Shown: positions 10,555-22,544 of the stretch, piece by piece
Layout: the number at the start of each line of letters is the position of its first letter
Numbering within the stretch: the stretch's first letter is position 1
From: Leptidea sinapis
Lineage: Eukaryota; Arthropoda; Insecta; Lepidoptera; Pieridae
Reading direction: 5' to 3'
Assembly: GCF_905404315.1 (NCBI RefSeq)
Contig: NC_066312.1
Location: forward strand, 9,783,001-9,847,000
DNA length: 64,000 nucleotides
Notes under the pieces: model-generated
The model's database searches: none
Told to the model about the DNA's origin: nothing
Seen by the model: the letters and a program-made list of their open reading frames with translations, nothing else
Translations under genes and position numbers: made by a program

Positions 10555-12630
10555 CTTGAATTATAATACGTGAAAATCTTCAGCAAAATAAAGCAGAGGA
10601 CGAAAGAATAACTTGACATAATAAGTCTACTCGTTTCGATAGTTGGCTTAATTTTGTAAAATGTTAATATTTACAAATTCAAGGATTACTTTAATTATTG
10701 TATTACCATAGGGATGTAGATACTACGTAATAAGAGGCAATTTAGTTTAGTATGAAACGTGCAGTCATTTGACATATGTTTGAAATAGTAGTAATTACAG
10801 TATTGTGATTGGCGATGAAATATGATCCGGCTTAGTTTGAAAGCGAATAATTGCTTAAAACGTAGTGCATTTCGGCTATCTCCGTTTTTTATAAGATTAT
10901 AGCCGTCATCTGTCAATCTATCAATGACTGGACGTTTAATACAATCGAGTGAATCGCTTTTTCTTAGGGAGTTTCGCGAGGCTGGTATTACGAATGTATA
11001 GATATAAATTAACTGTTTGATCTTTTGATGTGAAACATCTATAGGCGAGGGTAAACCTGATTGTTGCCGTGGCGATACATGCCGTGGCGACGCATCGCCA
11101 CACTATAGATGGAATATAAGAGAATATAGAAACCATTTTCCAATTTTTTTTTATTTGTTAATCTTCATGTTACTGAAGGTTTTTATTTGGAAATATTTTG
11201 TATGAAAATACCTTTTTTTATATCTTTCTTTGAAACATTTGTTTTTAAACCTTGTCCGCTGAAGTTTTACTTCTACTATGTGTCCCAGCACTCATTTCGT
11301 TTATTTATTTACACTTTTATATTTTTAAGTGTAAATAAAAAGAAAATTGTCTGAAACTATTTCATGCAAAAATTTTCAAGGAATTTAGTGAAATCTTACG
11401 GCGACTTTCTCCCCAAATGATCAACAAATTGTTGCCAACGGTTGTAAATTCAGAGCTTGACGGTAACTTGTCGGTGGCAACATAATATCTGACACCAAGT
11501 AATTGGTCAGAAACTGAGGCTATCGGGGATCCTATCGTAAACTATCCTTTTATGCAAATTACCTGTAGGTACATGATAAATTCGAAGTTTCACATCTGCC
11601 AGGCGTCCCGTGACGGCACACTTTTTTTTCAAATTTCGTTTATTTTAACTTGTGGCATGGTTGATTGGTTAATCAAATCATCCATTCTTATCTATCTTTT
11701 ATATCAAAAAATGATACTTTGAATATCAAAGTTACGTTATACACATTTTACCAATACTTCAAAATAGTTTTACTTCCTTAGAAGCGTTGTGAGGTGTATC
11801 AACCTAAATAAACTGTTATAAACTAAAGGTATAATTTAAGGGTTAAATATTGTATGAAAATATATATTCTCATGAAATATATAGCCATAAGTACATACAT
11901 GGCCGAGTGTCAGACCAGATTTATTAAAATACACACAATTAAAGTACTCAACGCGTGAAAAGAAGTTTTCACTAAATTTATGTTCATTTATATAATGCAG
12001 TTAGAAGATCATGTTATCTTTGAATTTCCATCGCGATTGCATGCCAACTATAGTCTTTAGTGTAATCGAGTCTTTTCACCGAAATGTAAAAAGACTCGAT
12101 CCCTTATAGAGAGATCGGTTTCGTAGAGATAGCATACTTATGATTATGTATAGTTGATTGGTTGCTTTAATGTGTGTAAGTTTAACATTATTTCAACACC
12201 TGTATGTATGTATGTTTTGTAACCGACCCATTTGGCCGCGATTTGGCGAAAGATTTATCGAGGATCGATGATAATACATTAATTTTATAAAAAAATCCAT
12301 TTTACATTTTCGATAAGGCAGGGATTGATGTACATTTTAAATTTCAACTATTATCTTTTCAACCAAAGCTTGTTTTTTAGTTTTTTTTTAAACTATTTTT
12401 ATTTATTCTATTCTATTTCTATAACATTTATTGCACAGTAAATTAAAAGTCCATCGAGATGAAATAAGAAGCGAAACATGTCTGGAAAGTCATTGATAGT
12501 CATCGACTATACAAAGATTCTTACGAGATGTCGAAACAAACCCGATGCATTATACTTAACAAATTTTTAAATAATAAATGAATTGAATATGGTGAGGATG
12601 ACTAATAAATTGTTTTACAAATCAATTTTA
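10555..12630. other. Intergenic, no gene recognised
   Basis: AT-rich sequence. Short open frames lack motifs. A perfect 12-bp stem (ATCGAGTCTTTT / AAAAGACTCGAT) occurs at about 12067-12101, but nothing else identifies it. Confidence 0.5.
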
Positions 12631-12639
12631 TTGTTTTAT

Positions 12640-12767
12640 TTAAGTCAGTTGAAGTCAGCCTTGGTTGGTAAAGCTTTTTCTCAGATAAGTGGGAGGCTCC
12701 TTTGCACAGGATGACGGCTACATTATGGGTACTACAACGGTGCCTTTTTTTGCCGTGAAGCAGTAAA
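12640..12767 (+). repeat. Retroelement 3' fragment
   Basis: GTGGGAGGCTCCTTTGCACA followed by GGATG and a GCCGTGAAGCAG end is shared with 16340-16400. It is a common lepidopteran LINE-end sequence, abutting the tail of the minus-strand LINE. Confidence 0.55.
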
Positions 12768-15590
12768 TTCAAATTCAAATTCAAATATTTTTATTCAAAA
12801 TAGGATTTAAAATCACTTATTGAACGTCAAAAACTACCAAAAACTACCAACCCATTCAAAAGTGACTTCCTCAGACCTGAGAAGAATGGGCGCAAGAAAC
12901 TCAGCGGGCTTTTTTTTTAAATATAAAATATGGATTACAATGTGATATCGTACAATAAACATTTATAATTAAAGAGCCTGAGGGTGTTCGCTTTAATCCC
13001 AGTCCGTGGTGTCATTAAGAAAATCGCTAATGCTATAGTTACCTTTCCCACACAACCGTTTTTTAACAATTCTATTAAATTTCGTAACACATTTGTTTTG
13101 TACATTTTCTGGGTACATATTGTAGAAGCACATACATCGCCAACATACATCTTACTAACTCGACCCAACCGAGTAGTAGGCACAACAAGTTTATGTTTGT
13201 TCCTCGTGTTAACATTATGAATGTCACAGTTTCTAGAAAATTCCTCAATGTGCTTATGAACATACAGAACATTATCAAAAATGTATTGAGAAGCAACAGT
13301 CAAAATGCTTATTTCTTTAAATTTTTCTCTTAATGATTCTTTAGGACCTAGGTTATAAATCGCGCGAATAGCCCTCTTCTGCAGCCCAAAGATGGTATTA
13401 ATATCGGCCGCACTGCGCGATAGCAATATACCATAGGACATAATACTATGAAAATAACTAAAGTATACTAATCTCGCCCAGAGGCGGATCTACTTAAAGG
13501 CTTTTTGGGCTGCAGCCCAGGGCCCCGTGGATACAGAGGGCCCCCTACCGAACCGAAAGCAATAGACATTATTGTCAATAATATAAATTATCTAGAATTA
13601 AAAAAAATCTGATCATAAGGTTGGCAGTACTTTGATCAATCAACCCGTGTGCCCATCTATCAAACGGTGAAACTTGTCGGTGTATTCCGTGTATTGTCTA
13701 TTACTGGGTACTTCCCTCCCCTTATCTCCTGACGCAATTTTGTTATTTTTCCGCACTTCTGCTATCGTCGACTATATTACCGAATTGACTTTGTTATTGT
13801 TACAAATGAGTTTAGTGTGTGTTTAGTTTACTGAATGATAGATAGATACCTTAAAAGTAATAATTTCTTTTAATTTACTAAAATTAGAAAAAGTAGACTT
13901 CCTGCTTTTAGTAGGCAGTAGGTAAGTAAAAGAACTATAAAACATTACCTTTTTTTATTTCAGTTTTCAAAACTAAATGAATCGAACTCTTTCAATATTT
14001 TATTATAATTTGTGAATTGCTACACTAACTATAAAGTAGGTATTAAAATTTAAAGTTCTTTGTTTATTTTCAGAAAAATATCCTTTTTTATAATAGGTGT
14101 ACAAAAATATTTGATTGAGATAAAGAAAGAAAGAATTGCGTAAAAACGAAACTTTTTTTTAATCAGAACATATAAACGCAATTAAATGGCTATAAATCCA
14201 TTAAAAGACGTAAAGGAAGGTATTTTATGCGAAGAGAATCTAATCCAAGGGAGCAAAAAATCAGAAAACCAGGAAAAAATACAAGTGATGAAAATATGCA
14301 AGATTTTGAAAACAAGAAAAAAACAACTATGAACTATGAAAATGTGCAAGATCTTGACTTCCAGAAGCCCTCTGATTCCTCTGAAAACGACATTGGTGTT
14401 CAGCAAAAGGAAGGTAATACCGATACCGAGGTGGAAAGAAATTTAGAAAACATTAAGTTTTTAGTTGAGAGTTTGAGAAATATGTTGACGTGGTCTTGTG
14501 GCCAGATTTGCTAAGTAATGATTTTATTAATGACGTTATCTCACATGAAATGACTGACTTACAAAATAAGGATCCGAAAACTATATATTCAGCTTCAAGA
14601 AATACAAAGAACAAAACAGATCTTTTCCAAATAGGTATTTCACTAGAAAAATGAAAAATGACCAATTACTAGAAAGAACTTGGTTATGTTATTCGAAAAG
14701 GGTTGGTACTGTTTTCTGTTTGACATGCAAGCTTTTTTCTAAAACTCCTTCTCAAAATACAACCAGATTTACTACCCACTAAAAGCAGGAAGTCTACTTT
14801 TGGAAACATATAGGATTTTGTTTAGAAAATCACGAAAATTCTAATGAACATAAGAATTCAATGTTAGTGTGGTTGACACGAAAATAAAATAAGTTTGTTT
14901 TAGATAAGCAGCTTCAGGAGCAATTAAATAAAGAAACAGAGTACTTATTATCACAATGTCCTAAAACGGGTTATTGCAGTGCCAAAATTTTTGAGTATAA
15001 TAGGCTTAGTATTTAGAGGTGCGGAGGAAGTATTATTATTATATTATATAAGTATACAGTGCAGTGACCAAATAAAAGAATTTGCAGCACAAAAATGCAG
15101 AAAAGTTGCTTTATAATTTATATAACATAACCATTCATAACCTGTCAATTTATTTTGCACTAAATAATGTTTTAATAAAAAAATAAAATATTTGGTTTTC
15201 CTATTTTCTTCTTGTACTTAACATAATATATTATATATACCTACGACAGAATGTCAATTGGTTGAGTAATTAGGTAGGGCCCCTAAGCAGTATTAGCCCA
15301 GGGCCCCACAAATTCAAGATCCGCCCCTGATCTCGCCGCATCTATGTCAGTTAACCGTCTAATTTTCTTAACCGCATATGCTGCAGAACTAAGCCTATTC
15401 GCCAATCCTTCAATATGGGGGCCCCACTGCAATTTGGAATCAAGAGTAATGCCAAGAAATACAGCAGATTCCTCTGGTTTTACCACCTCTCCATTTAATA
15501 AAATATTCGCATCTACATTTTTGACATTTGGCGCGGTGAATTTAATATATTTGGTTTCATGACTATTTAACAGTGTTTGATACAGTATTT
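12768..15590 (-). mobile_element. 5'-truncated jockey/CR1-like LINE, split by a hAT insertion
   Basis: On the minus strand, 15338-15580 encodes reverse-transcriptase downstream sequence (FLGITLDSKLQWGPHIEGLA, then NRLSSAAYAVKKI). After the inserted element, 12935-13470 continues with FGLQKRAIRAIYNLGPKES and the C-terminal region. The 3' end has GCCCGCTGAGTTTCTTGCGC (reverse strand) and a GAATTTGAATTT tail at 12768-12785. Removing the insert at 13479-15329 plus one copy of the 8-bp duplication restores one continuous reading frame across the junction (DAAR joined to LVYFSYFHSIMSYG), so the LINE predates the hAT. Only the C-terminal part of the element is present. Confidence 0.85.
13479..15329 (+). 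mobile_element. hAT transposon, 1.85 kb, 8-bp target duplication, degenerate transposase
   Basis: The ends are CAGAGGCGGATCT and, on the other strand, CAGGGGCGGATCT. The flanks are the same 8-mer, ATCTCGCC (13471-13478 and 15330-15337), as expected for hAT. Inside, a decayed plus-strand frame around 14632-14880 reads RYFTRKMKNDQLLERTWLCY, then VGTVFCLTCKLF and ENHENSNEHKNS. This resembles the TTF-type zinc-finger region of ZMYM/DUF4371-like hAT transposases. Most of the catalytic domain is missing and several stops interrupt the frame, so it is a non-autonomous deletion derivative. Confidence 0.85.
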
Positions 15591-15665
15591 TTTACTTCGT
15601 CATATGTAAGTTAATTGGTTTTCATTTTGTGTATGAGTGATATGTACAAACCTGTATAAACTAAC
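15590..15665 (-). repeat. Inverted copy of LINE segment at 17250-17330
   Basis: ACTTCGTCATATGTAAGTTA followed by ATTGGTTTTCATTTTGTG is the reverse complement, with few changes, of sequence at 17258-17325. The two copies flank about 1.6 kb in opposite orientations. Confidence 0.7.
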
Positions 15666-15693
15666 TAAACACTAATTGTGTTTCATTATTAAT

Positions 15694-15862
15694 TACTGGG
15701 ACTCAACATCTTACTTCTGAAGATGACGAGCGCAATCGTATTGCCGCTCAGAATTTTTGAGTTTTTCATGAATCCTGAGCGGTACTGCATTGTAATTCAC
15801 AGGGCGTATCAACTACCATCAACTGAACGTCCTATTCTTCTCGTCCCTTACTTTCATAACAA
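15694..15862 (+). repeat. Dispersed SINE/LINE-tail repeat, copy 2
   Basis: It shares GATGACGAGCGCAAT, TTGCCGCTCAGAATT, AATCCTGAGCGGTACTGCAT and CTTCTCGTCCCTTACTTTC with the copy at 9301. Confidence 0.65.
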
Positions 15863-15956
15863 AAGATAAATTTATGTACATATATCCGTAATTATTAGGA
15901 AATATCTCATAAAATTTTCTAAACAAATGACGCAAATATCCATGAAGCAATTATTC

Positions 15957-16317
15957 ACTCACCTCTACTACCTGCCTGTTTGATATTCGCCATTTTGGCG
16001 CTGTTGGCCATGTACCGAGAGTCTGCGGTACTAAAACTAGTGATGACAACCCAGCAAACATCGATAGATGGTGGAAAAACATTTACAAAGAGAAATGTGT
16101 ACTTTATTAAGTTGATTCTTGAAGTATAAATAACACGGAAAACGAACGAAATGAACTCAAAATGCAAAAATACTTCAGAGTACGTTCCTTTGCAGCCATT
16201 TGTATTATACGTCAAAATTAGTTCTCTGGACGCTGGCGAGTGGCGCTTCAAATAGACACAAAAAAATTGCTGTCAAACATATGGAATAGCCTGTCTAGTG
16301 ATATAATATACAGGTCA
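15957..16317 (+). mobile_element. Copy 2 of the three-copy TIR element
   Basis: It begins CACCTCTACTACCTGCCTGT and includes ATTCGCCATTTTGGCGCTGT, CATCGATAGATGGTGG and CAAAATTAGTTCTCTGGACG. It ends near TATAATATACAGGTCA. Compared with copy 3 it has a small deletion near its left end. Confidence 0.65.
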
Positions 16318-16334
16318 GTGCAAGTATTCCTCAA

Positions 16335-16572
16335 AAACCAGTGGGAGGCTCCTTTGCACAGGATGCTGGCTAGATTATGGGTGCCACAACGATGTGTAAG
16401 CATTACTGTGTTACGGTCTGAAGGGCGCCGTAGCTAGTGAAATTACTGGGCAAATGAGACTTAACATCTTATGTCTCAAGGAGACGAGCGCATTTGTAGT
16501 GCCGCTCAGAAATTTTGGGGTTTTACAAGAATCCTGAACGTCGTGCTCGTTTCGTCCCTTATTTTTAAAAAA
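16335..16572 (+). repeat. Retroelement 3' end, dispersed repeat copy 3
   Basis: GTGGGAGGCTCCTTTGCACA, GGGCGCCGTAGCTAGTGAAA and CTTATGTCTCAAGGAGACGA occur in this order, ending CGTTTCGTCCCTTATTTTT. This joined order suggests that the 12640 and 9301/15694 fragments belong to one element family. Confidence 0.6.
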
Positions 16573-16861
16573 TAAAGCGTCTCAATACGTAATCTGTGAT
16601 CAACTCCTTGGTGATCAATTTAATTTTGTATCTCTTAAGCACAGCTATGAACAGGATACTATGCCGCTATATCATACAAGAGACCGCTTTATTTAGTAAT
16701 TTATTATTTCAACAATAGAATTCAGAGAGTCGATGTAAATGGCAGAATCCGTCTCAATGTGAGGTTGTCACAATTGATCTTCATCTTTGTTTATATTACT
16801 GATCAACCTTATCTTGTAGAAAATAAGTATAAGATAGTATTGTCTTCGGATTTAATATCAC

Positions 16862-17258
16862 CACTGACCTCGCTATTTACCACTGGACTGGCGGCTGTCA
16901 AAATGCTTTTGTGCCTGTTTGATATTCGCCATTTTGGCGCTGTTGGCCATGTAGCAAGAGTCTGCGGTACTAAAACTAGTGATTACAACTTCAGCTAAAC
17001 AAACATCGATAGGAAAACCATTTACCAAAAAAAAATGTCTTCTTTTTTACGTTGATTTCTGAATTATTAATAACACGAAATTAATTCAAAATGCAATAAT
17101 ACTTCAGAGTACTATTTGCTTCTCTCGCAGCCATTTGTATTATACGGCAAAATTAGTTCTCTTCACTCTCGCGAATGGCGCTTCAAATAGGCACATAAAT
17201 ATTGCTGTCTAACATAAGAAACAGCCTGTCCAGTGGTATTTATAGTTTACACAGGTTT
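16862..17258 (+). mobile_element. Copy 3 of the three-copy TIR element
   Basis: Left end CTGACCTCGCTATTTACCAC TGGACTGGCGG and right end CCTGTCCAGTGGTATTTATA GTTTACACAGG form imperfect inverted repeats. The interior matches copies 1 and 2. It lies immediately next to an inverted LINE fragment. Confidence 0.65.
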
Positions 17259-18240
17259 GTACATATCACCATACACAAAGTGAAAACCAATTAACTTGCA
17301 TATGACGAAGTAAGAAATGCTCTATCAAACACTGTATATTAGTTTTGTACAATTAATCGAACTTTGAAAACCAAATATATAAAATTTACTGAGTCATATT
17401 ATGTTAAGAATGTAGATGTAAACGTAGAGAAAGTGTATGGAATCAACATATTGGATGTTTCTTATTAATATTACATATATTCTTGATGATAAATGTAACA
17501 TTACATTAGCGGATTCACTAAGTATTATCATTTAACCAAAAAAAAACTGAATAATATGATTTTTTGTGCTAAAGTTAACAACAGAAATTAAAAATAAACT
17601 CAGCAATGTTACTTTAGTAAGTATGGAAGATTTAATGCACAAAATGGACATAAATATATTTGTGTATCTAAAAAAAATACATTCGTACTTTTTTATTTAG
17701 CTACACATTTTAAATAACATTAGATTTTGCGTAAATGTTATAAAATATAATTGTTTTAGTTAGTAGTAATAAGATTACAAATTTAATTAATTAATTAATT
17801 ACTCAATTCAACCGCAGAACGTGGCCTGGAAAGGTTACGAAACGTCGGGTTAACTAAAATATATGTTACTTTTATGCAAAATCTAATGTAAAAGCAGTCA
17901 AATTACGCGTTTTATTCCTTTAAAAGATTTTTATTTAAATCTGTAACACTCGCGTTAATCAAAGAAAATACTAAATACATTCGTGTGGTAAAGGTTACTG
18001 TTACATCATTTTTTTAAACGATACTGAATCATGGTTTTAAAGCAATTTTCCGCAGGAATTAGTTTAATTCCTTGATACCTATTGGACTAATTGTAATTAC
18101 CATATTTTAAGTAAATGAGGCTCTCCAAGTTTCTAGCACCAGTTCTCAATTCTAGGCTATTTTTTCCATTGGGTGGTATTTTTTGACATTTTCACAAGAT
18201 TTTTATGAAATTTGCATAAATATTCTTACAATATATATAA
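17250..18240 (+). mobile_element. Degenerate LINE remnants, plus strand
   Basis: At 17258-17430 the sequence matches the reverse strand of 15480-15665 (AAAACCAAATATATAAAATT, AATGTAGATGTAAACG). At 17980-18160 TTCGTGTGGTAAAGGTTACT and CAAGTTTCTAGCACCAGTTC match the LINE 3' region at 1580-1800. The part between these blocks is too decayed to assign. No open frame remains. Confidence 0.5.
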
Positions 18241-18733
18241 ATAACTTGGTACCTATCCACTATATTAATACTTACATACCGAAATACGCATAGATATATA
18301 AGGAAAAAAACAACTTTTGCATTTCACATTCTTTTGGCAGCTCTTCACCAAATCACAAGATGTACAGTTAGTATAGACCTTCATGAGATCTCTACATAAT
18401 ACAAGTTATAAAGAGTACTTTCGTAACTCATTGTTGAAGTAGATTAAGCGCTTCTGTGATGTGTTCATCGCTATTTACTAGCAGATGAATTCAATATTCA
18501 CCACAAAAGCAATGGTTGTACAATTAATAATTAAAAATTAGTAAAATAAAAAAATGTTTTGTTACAATAGTAGTAACAAAACTGAACCATCTTAATCGAG
18601 GTGGAAACACGATCAAATGAAAAAAATAAAAAAATCAAACAAAAACAACTTGTCAATTTGTTTTAATAATCCTAATAAATCGAATGAGATTTCAATATGA
18701 AAGCCTATTAAAATATATCTAAAGAATTCAAAA

Positions 18734-20086
18734 TTAATATTCTTCACCGCCTTCACCTTCCCCTTCGCCAGAGTCCATTCCAACTTCTTCATAATCTTTT
18801 TCTAGTGCTGCTAAATCCTCACGAGCTTCTGAGAACTCACCTTCCTCCATACCTTCACCTACATACCAGTGTACAAAAGCTCTCTTAGCGTACATAAGAT
18901 CAAACTTATGGTTCAGTCTAGACCAAGCTTCGGCAATGGCGGTAGTATTGGATAACATACAAACAGCTCGCTGGACTTTCGCCAAATCGCCTCCAGGTAC
19001 CACGGTCGGAGGTTGATAGTTAATTCCAACCTTGAACCCAGTAGGACACCAATCCACAAATTGAATAGTACGTTTAGTTTTTATCGTACCAATTGCAGCA
19101 TTCACATCTTTAGGTACTACATCCCCTCGATACAGCATACAACAAGCCATATATTTTCCATGTCTAGGGTCACACTTGACCATTTGATTAGCTGGCTCAA
19201 AGCACGCGTTTGTTATTTCAGCAACTGATAATTGTTCATGGTAAGCTTTTTCAGCTGAAATCACTGGTGCGTAGGTAACCAACGGGAAATGAATGCGAGG
19301 GTATGGCACTAAGTTTGTTTGAAATTCAGTTAAATCGACATTCAACGCACCATCAAATCTGAGGGAAGCTGTTATTGACGAGACTATTTGTCCAATCAGT
19401 CGGTTTAAATTTGTGTACGTTGGTCTTTCAATGTCCAAATTTCTTCTACAAATGTCGTAAATAGCTTCATTGTCAACCATAAATGCTGCATCTGAGTGTT
19501 CTAGTGTAGTGTGTGTGGTGAGTATTGAATTATAGGGCTCAACAACTGCTGTAGATATTTGTGGAGCAGGATAAATTGCAAATTCCAACTTGGACTTCTT
19601 ACCGTAATCTACGGATAGACGTTCCATGAGAAGCGATGCAAAGCCGGAGCCAGTTCCGCCACCGAAGGAGTGAAATATAAGAAAACCTTGTAGACCGGTG
19701 CATTGATCAGCTAATTTTCTTATTCTGTCCAAAACAAGGTCAACTATTTCTTTTCCAATGGTATAATGACCACGAGCGTAATTATTTGCAGCATCTTCTT
19801 TGCCTGTAATTAGTTGCTCGGGGTGGAAAAGTTGCCTGTATGTCCCGGTACGCACTTCATCTACAACCGTGGGCTCCAAATCAATAAAAACTGCCCTGGG
19901 CACATGTTTACCAGCACCCGTTTCACTGAAGAAAGTATTGAAGGAATCATCTCCTCCGCCAACGGTTTTATCAGAGGGCATTTGCCCATCTGGCTGTATT
20001 CCATGTTCCAAACAATATAACTCCCAGCAAGCATTGCCAATCTGGACGCCTGCCTGCCCCCCATGTATTGATATGCATTCACGCAT
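18734..20086 (-). CDS. alphaTub: Alpha-tubulin, intronless
   Basis: The 450-residue protein is a full-length alpha-tubulin, the GTP-binding partner of beta-tubulin in the microtubule heterodimer. It begins MREC, the autoregulatory N-terminal tetrapeptide. It retains Lys40 (PSDK, the acetylated lumenal residue), the GGGTGSG phosphate-binding loop near residues 142-148, DLTEF around Glu254 (the catalytic Glu that drives GTP hydrolysis on beta-tubulin), and a C-terminal EGGEEY tail with the detyrosinable Tyr. From family memory, a few positions look non-consensus: Ala in SGFASLL, Ala in HSDAAFM, Gly in AAIGTIK. The whole CDS is a single exon, whereas many insect alpha-tubulin genes have an intron just after the start codon. 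That points to a retrocopy origin or a germline-type paralogue. No premature stop or frameshift is present, so purifying selection is likely. Confidence 0.97.
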   Translation of the reverse strand: MRECISIHGGQAGVQIGNACWELYCLEHGIQPDGQMPSDKTVGGGDDSFNTFFSETGAGKHVPRAVFIDLEPTVVDEVRTGTYRQLFHPEQLITGKEDAANNYARGHYTIGKEIVDLVLDRIRKLADQCTGLQGFLIFHSFGGGTGSGFASLLMERLSVDYGKKSKLEFAIYPAPQISTAVVEPYNSILTTHTTLEHSDAAFMVDNEAIYDICRRNLDIERPTYTNLNRLIGQIVSSITASLRFDGALNVDLTEFQTNLVPYPRIHFPLVTYAPVISAEKAYHEQLSVAEITNACFEPANQMVKCDPRHGKYMACCMLYRGDVVPKDVNAAIGTIKTKRTIQFVDWCPTGFKVGINYQPPTVVPGGDLAKVQRAVCMLSNTTAIAEAWSRLNHKFDLMYAKRAFVHWYVGEGMEEGEFSEAREDLAALEKDYEEVGMDSGEGEGEGGEEY

Positions 20087-20089
20087 TAT

Positions 20090-20770
20090 AAATAATTATA
20101 AAAATAGCCTTATATATTATTATTCAAGATTATTAGCGACTGTAATTATTACACAAGACTTTTCAGTGCTCCAATAAGAAAAATATGACTATTTCGGTGA
20201 TGAACTATAAATTAACTAAGATGGTAAATGTACATAATACCTATTCAAAAATTTCGAAAGTAGAATGTCAAAACATATTTCTTTTTAAGGAATTTTAATT
20301 TAAATACAATTATCAAAATAAGTTTATATTATGTTTTACTTAAGGCTGTAATACACGTTATACGCATTTATTTGTATTGTGTACAATGTACATGATAGTA
20401 GAAGCTGAATATGACAAGATTGTGCTATTTTTCGTGACAAATCCCTTACACCATAGCTTGTTTTTTACTATGTGGGTGCACGCTACTAAGGATAATATCA
20501 TTTTTATGTGCTTTGCTAAGATACTAGAGTATACCTATATACAGAAAGATAGAAAAGTAATCGATTTTGATTGAGTAAATTAAGTTGTACCTAGTTCCAA
20601 TCAAAAAGATTCTTCTGATCGGTCTATAAATGCATAGCAGAGATAAGCATACAGCTGATTTGAGTAACTTTTGAGATGGACTTCCATATCACCGCCCATT
20701 CTATTATACCTTATTATTGTTCTATTTATATGTGAATCCTTTGCATTGGTGAGTAAGAGTAGTAACTATA
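20090..20770. other. Upstream of the tubulin gene, no feature recognised
   Basis: It should hold the tubulin promoter (minus-strand transcription). AT-rich, TATA-like strings lie immediately 5' of the start codon (20087-20120), but no element can be assigned with confidence. Confidence 0.4.
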
Positions 20771-20774
20771 TAAT

Positions 20775-21236
20775 ACTAGCTGACTCAGCAAACGTTGTAT
20801 TGCCATATAAAGTAATAAATAAAAATTTTCGAGGTACAAAAAATAGATGACAACCGATTCTCAGACTACCAAATATATCGTACATAAAATTTATCGTACA
20901 ACAACAATCATTATATTCGATTGACATCTTGAAACTGTATTGCGTATCTGTGGATGGAATAGAATAATATTAAAATCGCGATACAATAATAGGTGTTGAT
21001 CGTAGACGGGTGAAAATTCGTACTTGTATGTACATTTTATGCTGAATCATAATAAAATAAAAAAAAAGAAATTGCCAAAAATAATTAAAAATAATATTTG
21101 GGGGTGGGTATTAATAGATGTTGGCCGATTCTCAGGCCTACCCGATGTACACACAAATTTTCGAACAAATTGGTTAAGCCGTTTCGGAGGAGTTTGGTAA
21201 AAACACCGGGACACGAGAATTTTATATTTATGAAGA
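20775..21236 (+). mobile_element. Dispersed element ending CTAG (family G), copy 1
   Basis: It starts CTAGCTGACTCAGCAAACGT TG and runs through GTGTTGATCGTAGACGGGTG and AAGCCGTTTCGGAGGAGTTT GGTA to ACACGAGAATTTTATAT. Matching copies lie at 25640, 44125, 46658 and, as a shorter variant, 44560 and 48325. On the reverse strand the terminus reads CAGCTAG|T, compatible with a Helitron 3' end, but the class is not proven. Confidence 0.6.
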
Positions 21237-21239
21237 TGT

Positions 21240-22540
21240 ACAGATCTAGTGTACGTGATACACGATATTATACACGTGCCGACTTTCAACATCTTATACA
21301 TTTATTACGATTCTATGAGTCACAATAGTTGTCCTCCGTGGATCCTAATGCCTTTGCAAATATAATATTTAATTTAATCGAGCATATTTATTTTTCATTT
21401 CATAAAAGGTATATTCATGTGTGGGTTGAATACCACGAATTTCTATTTTCATTTGGACGATCATGATCGTCTGAAAATTGAATAGGTTTACTGATAATGG
21501 CAATAATCATATTGAATCACATTTAAATGGGACAAGATACGTAGATTTTTATCCTATCAAAAGACTATATTTCATCTTAATATTTAAAAAGACATCATAT
21601 TAATATTACATTTTTTTGATAGATCATCAATGCTTTCTAAGGAGAGCTTTTATTTTTTTTTCTTTCCTAACAATAACTATTTTGATAAAAAAATACTATT
21701 GTATTAAATTGAATGCGTTTAACTTTTTCACGCGTTTTTTCTTCTTTATCATATGAGCAAGTATTATAAACGGCGTCAATAAAATATTATTCAACATAAT
21801 ATTGAAATGAAATAATATAATGTTTTTATCATAATAATATATATAATGTTCTCCGTTTTCATTTTTTACAATTTCGGCCTCACAACAGCTTCTTTAGCAA
21901 CAAGGGCAGTTTAGTGACAATGCCACTTTAAGGATATTAAAATATACGTTAATTAACTAAATTATAATAAAAATTGCATTGATTGTATTTAATACCTTCT
22001 TTATTACAATATTGTTCTTTCAAGAAAAGTAAAATGGCACGATGAAGTAAATTTTTTAAGGGTTTTTTGGTTTGATTTGTTTGGTTATTTATCTACGGGA
22101 TCCACTTTACAGTTGATAACCTGCTCAACCCCAATATTTGCATATTAGGAAACTGACTTGAGATGTCGCTCTTGTAAAACTAAACAATTTGTTATGTTTT
22201 TAAATCGCATCGTTCATAAAATTTTGTTTTCAAATTTTATTTGTGTATTAATCCTAAAAGTGAGGGTTATCACTTTAAACGGGTATGGACATGTTCACAA
22301 ACGACCGCTCCGTGTATTTAAATCTCTTTGGGTTTGACAAAAGTTTTTTATCTTTTGCCAAAATCAGAAACTATTTAATTTATGAGATTATTAAAAATTT
22401 CGTAAGGTATTATAAACTTTTTTGCTTAAAACGGACTTAGTCACGGTTTGTCGGAGTTGATACCGATTACCAACTAGTTTCGGACCATTTGGAGGTCTTT
22501 CATTAGGGTGAGAAAAGTCGCGCTAACGTCCCATCTCAAA
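21240..22540. other. Intergenic, no gene recognised
   Basis: AT-rich sequence without convincing coding potential, RNA gene or defined repeat ends. Confidence 0.45.
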
Positions 22541-22544
22541 CAGC

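Noticed and set aside
12067..12101. Perfect 12-bp stem-loop considered as a regulatory hairpin or miRNA
   Set aside because: The stem is too short for an insect pre-miRNA and no other signal accompanies it.
19013..20177. Open frames on the strand opposite the tubulin gene
   Set aside because: They are shadows of a highly conserved coding sequence and have no independent support.
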